NCBI RefSeq assembly: GCF_004797125.1
Contig: NZ_CP038810.1
Span: 372,001-436,000, forward strand
Source: Flavobacterium sangjuense
GTDB taxonomy: Bacteria; Bacteroidota; Bacteroidia; Flavobacteriales; Flavobacteriaceae
Direction of reading: 5' to 3'
Length of the DNA stretch: 64,000 nucleotides
The notes below the pieces were generated by a model, which saw only the letters and a program-made list of their open reading frames with translations, was not told the origin of the DNA and made no database searches. Shown here one piece after another: positions 44,402 through 50,956 of the stretch. The stretch's first letter is position 1, and each line of letters opens with the position of its first letter. A program made the translations under genes and the position numbers.

Positions 44402-44962
44402 ATGGAAAATAAAATACGTTGCGCCTGGTGCGAAAAAGACGATTTATATAGAGATTACCACGATAACGAATGGGGAAATCCGGTTTATGACGATGACAAA
44501 CTGTTTGAATTTTTGGTTTTAGAGACTTTTCAGGCTGGACTGAGTTGGTATACGATTTTGAAAAAAAGAGATAACTTTCGTAACGCTTTTGATCATTTCG
44601 ATTATAAGAAAGTTGCCCAATATGGTGATAAAGAAGTTGAAAAATTAATGCAGGATGCAGGCATAATTCGCAACGGCTTAAAAATAAAAGCGACGATTTC
44701 TAATGCTGTTGCTTTTATGGAAGTGCAGAAAGAATTTGGAAGTTTCTCCAAATACATTTGGGGTTTTACAGGCGGAAAACCTATTGATAATAACATCCAA
44801 AAAATGAGTGATATTAAAGCTACGACGCCACTTTCGGATGAAATTAGCAAAGATTTAAAAAAACGCGGATTTAAATTTGTGGGCTCAACTGTTGTTTATG
44901 CACATATGCAGGCAACCGGAATGGTTAATGACCATGTTTCAGCTTGTTGGAAGCGAAATTAA
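44402..44962 (+). CDS. tag: DNA-3-methyladenine glycosylase I
   Basis: The 186-residue protein starts at ATG 44402 (MENKIRCAWCEKDDLYRDYHDNEWG); the longer frame from 44348 adds an unrelated basic segment. The Tag motifs are RCAWC (zinc Cys), DYHDNEWGNPVYDDDKLFEFLVLETFQAGLSWYTIL (base-binding pocket), and near the end STVVYAHMQATGMVNDHVSACW (zinc His/Cys). It removes 3-methyladenine from DNA. Its last 38 bp overlap the end of the convergent aat gene. Confidence 0.96.
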   Translation: MENKIRCAWCEKDDLYRDYHDNEWGNPVYDDDKLFEFLVLETFQAGLSWYTILKKRDNFRNAFDHFDYKKVAQYGDKEVEKLMQDAGIIRNGLKIKATISNAVAFMEVQKEFGSFSKYIWGFTGGKPIDNNIQKMSDIKATTPLSDEISKDLKKRGFKFVGSTVVYAHMQATGMVNDHVSACWKRN

Positions 44963-45602
44963 TTTCCTCAGATTTCAATACCTTCATAAACGTTTCTCTC
45001 GAAACCTCAAAAGCACCAAGTTTTTCAAGATGGTCATTGTGAACCTGGCAATCCAAGAGTTTATAATTGTTTTCTTTTAAATAATTAATCAACGTTACAA
45101 ACGCAACTTTACTCGCATTAGGTACTTTGGAGAACATGCTTTCCCCACAGAAAATATGTCCTAAATCAACACCGTATAAACCGCCAACGAGTTCTTCATT
45201 TTGCCAAACCTCAACCGATTTTGCGATTCCCATTTCATGGAGTTTGGAATACGATTCCACAAAATCATCAGAAAGCCATGTTCCTTCCTGACCTGGACGT
45301 TCAATTTGCTGACAGCCTAGAATTACTTCATTGAAGTTTTGATTAAAAGTAACCTGAAATTTATTTTGATTGAGCAGATTCCGGATGCTTTTCGAAACTT
45401 TATAAATAGACGGAGCAACCACCATTCTTTCCGGAGGCGACCACCACAATATGGGATCATCTTCATTAAACCAAGGGAAAATTCCACTTCGGTAAGCAAG
45501 TAACAATCGCTCAACAGACAAATCGCCACCAATAGCAAGAACGCCTTCTATGGAAGTTTCGTCAACAGATGGGAAATAGAGTTCTTTAGTTAAAAAATAC
45601 AT
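44925..45602 (-). CDS. aat: Leucyl/phenylalanyl-tRNA-protein transferase
   Basis: The 225-residue protein starts at ATG 45602 (MYFLTKELYFPSVDETS). An upstream extension to 45662 is encoded by a low-complexity repeat and is rejected. Aat blocks are GVLAIGGDLSVERLLLAYRSGIFPWFNEDDPILWWSPPERMVV, then EGTWLSDDFVESYSKLHEMGIAKSVEVW, GGLYGVDLGHIFCGESMFSKVPNASKVAF and LLDCQVHNDHLEKLGAFEVSRETF. It adds Leu or Phe to protein N termini for the N-degron pathway. It overlaps the convergent tag gene by 38 bp. Confidence 0.96.
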   Translation of the reverse strand: MYFLTKELYFPSVDETSIEGVLAIGGDLSVERLLLAYRSGIFPWFNEDDPILWWSPPERMVVAPSIYKVSKSIRNLLNQNKFQVTFNQNFNEVILGCQQIERPGQEGTWLSDDFVESYSKLHEMGIAKSVEVWQNEELVGGLYGVDLGHIFCGESMFSKVPNASKVAFVTLINYLKENNYKLLDCQVHNDHLEKLGAFEVSRETFMKVLKSEEINFASNKLKHGH

Positions 45603-45610
45603 TTTTAGAA

Positions 45611-45645
45611 AATTAGAGAAAAGAAGCAAGAAGCAAGAGAAAAGA
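45611..45645. repeat. AGAAGCAAGAAGCAAGAG-type low-complexity repeat upstream of aat
   Basis: The run on the plus strand (GAGAAAAGAAGCAAGAAGCAAGAG) is nearly the reverse complement of TCTTGCTTCTTGCTTCTTG at 53133-53152. It is therefore a dispersed repeat class. Confidence 0.5.
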
Positions 45646-45713
45646 TTAAATGAAAAAACCATTCATACAATTAAATGTTAGAATGGTCTTTCTTCTTTTT
45701 CTTTCTTCTTTTT

Positions 45714-46088
45714 CTAGAAAGGTAAATCGTCGTGCTCTTCTTCGTTGAAGTTGGTTGCCGGTGCAAATGCTTCAGCTGGTGGCATTGGAGCCATTCCTGC
45801 TGCTGGTGCTTCTGCTTGTAGTTTTTCAACTCTCCAGCCCTGAATATCGTTGAAATATTTGGTTTCTCCTTGTGGGTTTACCCATTCTCTTCCTCTTAAA
45901 TTGATTGACACTTTTACTGTATCACCCACATTGTAATTGTTCAACAAATCACATTTATCCTGCACAAAGTTGATGCTGATAAATTGTGGATACTGCTCTT
46001 CTGTTGCTACAACCAATTCTCTTTTTTTGAATGAAGCCGAAACTTGTTGCTCTGCATTGATTACCTTAATTTTTCCTGTAACTTCCAT
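45714..46088 (-). CDS. DUF3127 OB-fold protein with SSB-like acidic tail
   Basis: The 124-residue protein starts at ATG 46088 (MEVTGKIKVINAEQQVSASFKKRELVVATEEQYPQFISINF). It has a beta-rich OB-fold-like N-terminal part and a C-terminal Ala/Pro/Met linker ending EEEHDDLPF, very like the DDxPF tip of single-stranded DNA-binding proteins that recruits partner proteins. DUF3127 is mainly a Bacteroidota and phage family, and single-strand DNA binding is inferred from the fold and tail. It starts 2 bp after the stop of the flavin reductase gene, so the two form one operon. Confidence 0.85.
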   Translation of the reverse strand: MEVTGKIKVINAEQQVSASFKKRELVVATEEQYPQFISINFVQDKCDLLNNYNVGDTVKVSINLRGREWVNPQGETKYFNDIQGWRVEKLQAEAPAAGMAPMPPAEAFAPATNFNEEEHDDLPF

Positions 46089-46090
46089 AA

Positions 46091-46966
46091 TTATTGTTTT
46101 GCTAAAAGCACTTTCCAAGCCGAAAGTGCGTCATTATTGTTTAAATATTCTTTTGCTTTTTGGTGGATTTTCATTTCATCATCCGAACTCAAAACACCTT
46201 TGACCGCAAAATTTTGCTTTACAAATATAGTAATTTCTTCTTGTGTTGGCAATGCTTCTACGTTACCTAATTTACCCAAATCATTCCCATCAAAAACAGG
46301 ACTTTTTTTGATAAATTCGGGAATTTCATCTACTCCGATTCCCAGTGTTGTCAAGGGTTTTTCGACTTCAAACAAACCTTGATTGGAACGCGAATACCAA
46401 TTACCGCCCAGACGGGAAACCAAATCAATTTTGCTTTGGTCTATCATATTTTTGTCATCCAATATGTTTTCGTGAATGTGAATTTTTAAGACTTCACAAA
46501 TAATTAAATTTCCGGCACCGCCTTGATTTCCGAGAGCAATAATTTCGTTGACTTTGCATTCTAATTGCACCGGACTTTCAGCCACACGATAAGGCTTTAC
46601 CATATCCGAAGGCAACATCGTCAAACCTGATTTCAGAAATTCATTTACTCCATCCGGATATTCGGTACTCGATAATGAGGCTTGTTGCACTATGTCATAA
46701 TTCACCACATTTATGACAACCTGTTTGGTTGCCTGGCAGTTTTCGAGTGTATGTTTAGTTGTATTATTTCTAACGCGTCGTGCAGGCGAAAAAACCAAAA
46801 TTGGCGGATTAGAACTAAACACATTAAAGAAACTAAAAGGCGACAAATTGGGCTTTCCATGCTTATCCATCGTACTCGCAAAAGCAATTGGTCTTGGTGC
46901 TACCGCGCTTTGTAAATAGCTTTGTAATTGCACGGGAGAAAGTGTGTGAGGTTCGAAACTGAGCAT
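46091..46966 (-). CDS. Flavin reductase-like / DIM6-NTAB family protein
   Basis: The 291-residue protein has the split-barrel FMN-binding core: AVAPRPIAFASTMDKHGKPNLSPFSFFNVFSSNPPILVFSPAR, followed by KQVVINVVNY and the block QGGAGNLIICEVLKIHIHE. The C-terminal 100 residues include a segment NDALSAWKVLLAKQ. It probably binds FMN and may act as an oxidoreductase or flavin carrier; the substrate is unknown. It is the first gene of a pair with DUF3127. Confidence 0.88.
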   Translation of the reverse strand: MLSFEPHTLSPVQLQSYLQSAVAPRPIAFASTMDKHGKPNLSPFSFFNVFSSNPPILVFSPARRVRNNTTKHTLENCQATKQVVINVVNYDIVQQASLSSTEYPDGVNEFLKSGLTMLPSDMVKPYRVAESPVQLECKVNEIIALGNQGGAGNLIICEVLKIHIHENILDDKNMIDQSKIDLVSRLGGNWYSRSNQGLFEVEKPLTTLGIGVDEIPEFIKKSPVFDGNDLGKLGNVEALPTQEEITIFVKQNFAVKGVLSSDDEMKIHQKAKEYLNNNDALSAWKVLLAKQ

Positions 46967-47042
46967 TGTGTTTTGCTGTTTTTTACAAATGTAATAAGTT
47001 TAATCTTTAATAGTTTTAATTATATTTATAAAAAATTTGTCA

Positions 47043-48191
47043 ATGCAGTTTTCCGAAAAACGAAACCTTACCCGTTGGATTATCATTATGGCTTCCTTTG
47101 TCATTGTGATTTTAATATTGTGGAATACCTATTCTTTTTTTCAAATCTTTAAAAACGATGAACGTGTAAAAATGGAAGTTTGGGCTGAAAGCTTAAAGAC
47201 TTTGCTCAACGCTGATCCTTTACAGGATGATGTAGAACTTCCCAGACAAGTGATCAGTAATAACAAAACCATTCCTATCATCTTAACCGAAAAAAATGTC
47301 ATTATCAATACCGCCAATATTGATGAGAGCATTATAAAGGAGAAAGCTAAACTGGCTGATTTTTTGGAAAAATTAAAAAAACAGAATGATCCTATTGTTA
47401 TAAGAATTGGACCTGAACAAGTTCAGTATTTATACTATGGCAACTCATCGTTACTCAATAAACTAAAATATTATCCTATAGCCTTACTATTGATTATTTT
47501 CCTCTTTGGCGCTTTGGTTTACAACTTTTACCGTAGCACCAAAATGGCAACCCAAAACAAACTTTGGGCTGGAATGGCGAAAGAAACCGCACACCAGATT
47601 GGGACGCCATTATCATCCTTAATTGGTTGGTTGGAAATCATGAAAGCCGATAACGTAGACGAAACAACTATAGCCGAAATTGAAAAAGACGTCAACCGAT
47701 TGCAGACCATCACGGATCGATTTTCAAAAATTGGCTCTGAACCTATTTTGGAACGCCTGAATATTATTGCTGAAACAGAACAATCTTTTGATTATCTAAA
47801 ATCGCGGTTTTCAAAACAAGTCGAATTTTCCTTTAATGCTCCCAAAAGACCTATTATGGTTTCTGTAAATCCGGCACTTCATAGTTGGACCGTAGAAAAC
47901 TTAGTCAAAAACGCTATTGATGCTATGAAAGGCAAAGGCAAAATATCGGTAGTGATTGAAAATGAAAATAATTTGGTTAAAATTTTAGTTTCCGATACCG
48001 GAAAAGGCATTCCGAAAAACCAATTCAAACGCATCTTTGAACCTGGATTTACTACAAAAAAGCGTGGTTGGGGATTGGGTTTGTCTCTGACGAAACGTAT
48101 CGTGGAAGAATACCACAAAGGAAAAATAAAAGTCCTGCATTCTGAAATTGGAAAAGGAACAACGATACAGATTTCTTTTAAAAAAGGATAA
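47043..48191 (+). CDS. Membrane sensor histidine kinase, orphan
   Basis: The 382-residue protein starts at ATG 47043 (an in-frame TTG at 47037 lies just before it). One membrane helix is near residues 9-33 and a second near 136-158. A short periplasmic domain lies between them, and there is no HAMP domain. The H box is WAGMAKETAHQIGTPLSSL (His near residue 183). The catalytic part has N box NLVKNAIDAM, G1 DTGKGIP, F box and G2 GWGLGLSLTKRIVEEYH. No response regulator is adjacent. Its stop is directly against the stop of the convergent transglutaminase-like gene. Confidence 0.93.
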   Translation: MQFSEKRNLTRWIIIMASFVIVILILWNTYSFFQIFKNDERVKMEVWAESLKTLLNADPLQDDVELPRQVISNNKTIPIILTEKNVIINTANIDESIIKEKAKLADFLEKLKKQNDPIVIRIGPEQVQYLYYGNSSLLNKLKYYPIALLLIIFLFGALVYNFYRSTKMATQNKLWAGMAKETAHQIGTPLSSLIGWLEIMKADNVDETTIAEIEKDVNRLQTITDRFSKIGSEPILERLNIIAETEQSFDYLKSRFSKQVEFSFNAPKRPIMVSVNPALHSWTVENLVKNAIDAMKGKGKISVVIENENNLVKILVSDTGKGIPKNQFKRIFEPGFTTKKRGWGLGLSLTKRIVEEYHKGKIKVLHSEIGKGTTIQISFKKG

Positions 48192-49343
48192 CTATTTGAA
48201 GTTCGTAAACATCATTTTTCTTCCCAAAGAGCCTTTACTCAAATACTCTTTAAGGAAATCTTCATTTTCTTTGGTTTTTTCCAGTCCAGCCAAAATAGCT
48301 CTTTTCAGGCTGTTCAAATTGTTCGCGTTTTCGGGACTTACTGAACCAACTTTGTAAACATCGTCTTGGCATTTGTTCATTTTGTCCCGGACATCCTGCA
48401 TCATTTTTTTTAGTGTCTCATCGGATTGAGTTGGTTTAAATCTTTTATTTCTAAAATATATAAAATCATTTAAATCCCGTATTGCTTCATTAAAATTAGC
48501 CGTAATTTCAATCAGTTTTTCGACACTTTTATTTTGGTTTAAAACAGTGAACTCTTTCTTTTTTAAATCGTAATAATCCCGAATCACACTGTTTAAAAGA
48601 CCATTTTTTTCTACTCTTTTGTAGGTTTCAAAAGCTTTATCAGTATCAGATAGTTTTTCGTATTTTTCAATTTCCGCGTTGTAATCAAAATTTATCTTAG
48701 GCTTTCCGGCATCTGATTTTCCGCTTATAAATTCACTATTAGTCAAAGGCTCATTCAGAAGCTGCCATAAATAATCAAACGGCATGTGATTAACAATCAT
48801 TCTGTCAGGAGTTTTTTTAAAATACGTGTTGCTTTGTTTCTTTGCGAATTTTTTGCCCTCAATAAATCCGGCGCCCCAAGTTGCATCAAACAAAAACCAT
48901 TTCCCATCTATTTGCGATACATTCCATGCGTGGGATATACTTACGACTTCGTCAAGCTGTTTAGTGTAGCCACCTACGATATAGCTTTTGATACCAACTT
49001 TAGTAGCAATCTCATTAAAAACTTCGGCATAATGAATACAGACTCCTTTTCGGGTTTTTAAGGTGTTGGCAATTTTTACCTCTGGTGAATCCAAATTATT
49101 TGGCGCATACATATTCGGAACATCATAACTTATGTTTGTTGTTATCCAATAATATATAGCTCTTATTTTTTCATCCTGAGCGGTAAAATTTGAATTAATA
49201 TAATCAGCAATTCCGGATGTCGTTGCGGTTAAATTTTCCGGAATAGCTGCCATTTTGTTGTCAACATTGGAATAGTTTGGAGCAGTTTGCCCAATCGAAA
49301 TTTGTGCAAGGAAAAACAGTATGAGAAATAAATATTTTTTCAT
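48192..49343 (-). CDS. Exported transglutaminase-like protein
   Basis: The 383-residue protein starts at ATG 49343 (MKKYLFLILFFLAQISIGQTAPNYSNV), with a signal peptide cut near IGQ. The transglutaminase-like triad is visible: Cys in RKGVCIHYAEVFNEIATKVG, His in SISHAWNVSQIDGKWF and Asp in LFDATWGAG. The C-terminal half is helical and unassigned. It is likely a periplasmic cysteine protease-like or cross-linking enzyme. Its stop abuts the histidine kinase stop. Confidence 0.88.
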   Translation of the reverse strand: MKKYLFLILFFLAQISIGQTAPNYSNVDNKMAAIPENLTATTSGIADYINSNFTAQDEKIRAIYYWITTNISYDVPNMYAPNNLDSPEVKIANTLKTRKGVCIHYAEVFNEIATKVGIKSYIVGGYTKQLDEVVSISHAWNVSQIDGKWFLFDATWGAGFIEGKKFAKKQSNTYFKKTPDRMIVNHMPFDYLWQLLNEPLTNSEFISGKSDAGKPKINFDYNAEIEKYEKLSDTDKAFETYKRVEKNGLLNSVIRDYYDLKKKEFTVLNQNKSVEKLIEITANFNEAIRDLNDFIYFRNKRFKPTQSDETLKKMMQDVRDKMNKCQDDVYKVGSVSPENANNLNSLKRAILAGLEKTKENEDFLKEYLSKGSLGRKMMFTNFK

Positions 49344-49362
49344 GGTTTTTTTACCTATAAAA

Positions 49363-49394
49363 AACCCTGCCAAATTTTAAAAAGTCGCAGGGTT
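49363..49394 (-). terminator. Terminator after greA-HIT
   Basis: On the minus strand AACCCTGC (49394-49387) pairs with GCAGGGTT (49370-49363), and TTTT follows. It lies between the HIT stop and the transglutaminase-like start. Confidence 0.75.
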
Positions 49395-49418
49395 CTCTTA
49401 TTTTTATGTGAATTTTGA

Positions 49419-49808
49419 CTACAAATTAGCACTTATGTCCGAAGCCAATTGCTCAAATTCTTCTTTGGTTAGCGATACTTTTCTTTGAAAACGCATATCG
49501 TCCATATCGTGTAACGGAATTAAATGCACGTGTGTATGGGGTACTTCAAGTCCGACAACAGCAACACCAATGCGTTTACAAGCCACAGTTTTTTCAACCG
49601 CTTTGGCAACGTTTCTGGAAAATTTCATTAAGCCCAAATACAATGCCTCATCCATATCAAAAATCTTATCGATTTCCTGTTTCGGAATACAAAGCGTGTG
49701 TCCTTTCGCATTCGGATTTACATCCAAAAAAGCCAAATAGTTTTCATCCTCTGCTATTTTATAACAAGGTATTTCTCCGTTAACTATTTTGGTGAAAATG
49801 CTACTCAT
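49419..49808 (-). CDS. HIT-family nucleotide hydrolase
   Basis: The 129-residue protein is a complete HIT protein: SIFTKIVNGEIPCYKIAEDENYLAFLDVNPNAKGHTLCIPK at the N terminus and the HxHxH active site VPHTHVHLIPL near residue 96. It hydrolyses nucleoside phosphoramidates or dinucleoside polyphosphates (Hint-like). It follows greA by 2 bp and shares its transcript, ending at the terminator at 49363-49394. Confidence 0.95.
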   Translation of the reverse strand: MSSIFTKIVNGEIPCYKIAEDENYLAFLDVNPNAKGHTLCIPKQEIDKIFDMDEALYLGLMKFSRNVAKAVEKTVACKRIGVAVVGLEVPHTHVHLIPLHDMDDMRFQRKVSLTKEEFEQLASDISANL

Positions 49809-49810
49809 CC

Positions 49811-50287
49811 TTAATCTCGTGAAATCTCCAAAACTTCAAAGTTTAATTTCCCGTTTGGAACGGTAATTTCAGCAACCTGTCCAACCGATTTTCCTAATAA
49901 TCCTTTACCAATTGGTGAGGTAACAGAAATTTTTCCGGATTTTAAATCCGCTTCGCTTTCTGCAACTAAAGTATATTTCAACTCCATTCCATTAGCCTGG
50001 TTTTTAATTTTTACATTAGATAAAACCAAAACTTTTGAAACATCAAGATGTGTTTCGTCTATTAATCTGGCGTTTGAATGTACTTCTTCCAGCTTAGCAA
50101 TTCTCATTTCAAGCATTCCCTGCGCTTCTTTTGCTGCGTCATATTCTGCATTTTCAGACAAGTCGCCTTTGTCTCTTGCCTCTGCAATAGCCTGTGAAGC
50201 TTTAGGTCTTTCTATGCTTTTTAATTGATCTAATTCTTCTCTTAATTTCTTTAATCCTTCTGCTGTGTAATACGATACTGTACTCAT
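49811..50287 (-). CDS. greA: Transcription elongation factor GreA
   Basis: The 158-residue protein starts at ATG 50287 (MSTVSYYTAEGLKKLREELDQLKSIERPKASQAIAEARDKGDLSENAEYDAAKEAQG). This is the GreA coiled coil with the conserved acidic tip DLSENAEY. The C-terminal globular domain has SPIGKGLLGKSVGQVAEITVPNGKLNFEVLEI. The longer frame to 50338 runs through a leader hairpin and is rejected. It rescues backtracked RNA polymerase by transcript cleavage and lies in one operon with the HIT gene. Confidence 0.97.
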   Translation of the reverse strand: MSTVSYYTAEGLKKLREELDQLKSIERPKASQAIAEARDKGDLSENAEYDAAKEAQGMLEMRIAKLEEVHSNARLIDETHLDVSKVLVLSNVKIKNQANGMELKYTLVAESEADLKSGKISVTSPIGKGLLGKSVGQVAEITVPNGKLNFEVLEISRD

Positions 50288-50310
50288 GATTTCCTTTTTT
50301 ATATAAACAG

Positions 50311-50335
50311 AAAAAATCCCATCGCAACGGGATTT
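50311..50335 (-). promoter_or_regulatory. Terminator-like hairpin at the 5' end of the greA transcript
   Basis: On the minus strand AAATCCC (50335-50329), 8-nt loop, GGGATTT (50320-50314) then three more T. It starts only a few nt after the predicted start site (about 50337) and ends 24 nt before the greA ATG. It may act as an attenuator. Confidence 0.65.
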
Positions 50336-50342
50336 CATCTTG

Positions 50343-50371
50343 CAAAGATATTATTTTAATTTTATTTCAAA
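50343..50371 (-). promoter_or_regulatory. Promoter of greA-HIT
   Basis: On the minus strand TTTG (50371-50368), 17 bp, then TATCTTTG (50350-50343) fit the consensus fully. Confidence 0.75.
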
Positions 50372-50393
50372 ATTGTTGGCGTTTTTTTAACGC

Positions 50394-50420
50394 TTGTCAA
50401 AGTTAATTAATTTAAATTTG
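50394..50420 (+). promoter_or_regulatory. Promoter of the Rieske-like lipoprotein gene, divergent from greA
   Basis: TAAATTTG at 50413-50420 with TTG (50394-50396) 16 bp upstream. The start near 50427 would lie about 23 nt before the ATG at 50450. Confidence 0.5.
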
Positions 50421-50449
50421 TTTCGCTATGTATTTTAAATAATTTTAAT

Positions 50450-50923
50450 ATGAAATCGAAGATTCACGAATTCCAAAAAAACAAACTACTGCGCATGAGT
50501 AATAAGATTTTAGTTTTGTTGGCGTTTTTCCCTTTTATCTTCGCTTGTGATGGTGGAAGCATCAATAACAACAATCCAAATATCCCAAATTATCAGGTGA
50601 ATTTAATACTGAATTTGAGCTTACCTGCTTATAGCAATTTACAATTTGCCAGCAATCATATCGTAGATTATTCACCGGGTTCAGGCGCAAGAGGCGTTGT
50701 AGTTTTTAATGCCGGCGGTAACTTTCTTGCTTTTGATTTGGCTTGTCCGAACCAACCCTATAACACTTGCACTTCGCCAATGACTATTACAGGCATTGAA
50801 GCAAAATGTTTGTGTGATAATACAACTTACAATTTATTTTCAGGGCAATCTCCTGGACAGCATTATCCAATGAAACAATACCGTGTAGAAGTTAGCGGCG
50901 GTTATTTATATGTAACCAATTAA
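50450..50923 (+). CDS. Lipoprotein with degenerate Rieske-like domain
   Basis: The 157-residue protein has a lipoprotein signal ending FIFAC (Cys near residue 33). A shorter start at 50495 (MSNKILVLLAFF) is also possible and would be more typical for a signal peptide. The C-terminal part has the spacing of a Rieske fold: FLAFDLACPNQPY, then about 20 residues, then KCLCDNTTYNLFSGQSPGQHYPMKQYRVEVSGGYLYV. The two His ligands of a [2Fe-2S] Rieske centre (CxH and CxxH) are not there, since the sites read CPN and CLCD. It probably does not hold a cluster of the normal kind. Function is unknown. Confidence 0.6.
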   Translation: MKSKIHEFQKNKLLRMSNKILVLLAFFPFIFACDGGSINNNNPNIPNYQVNLILNLSLPAYSNLQFASNHIVDYSPGSGARGVVVFNAGGNFLAFDLACPNQPYNTCTSPMTITGIEAKCLCDNTTYNLFSGQSPGQHYPMKQYRVEVSGGYLYVTN

Positions 50924-50924
50924 T

Positions 50925-50953
50925 AAAAAGCCCCGATAAATCAGGGCTTTTTT
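50925..50953. terminator. Terminator between the Rieske-like gene and the TonB receptor gene
   Basis: AAAAAGCCCCGAT pairs with ATCAGGGCTTTTTT (one C-A mismatch), with A and T runs on the two sides so it can serve both convergent genes. Confidence 0.8.
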
Positions 50954-50956
50954 GTT

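Noticed and set aside
45603..45662. N-terminal extension of the aat frame that looks like a signal peptide (MVFSFNLFSCFLLLFSNFL)
   Set aside because: It is encoded by a low-complexity dispersed repeat, and Aat is a cytoplasmic enzyme that normally begins at the ATG at 45602.
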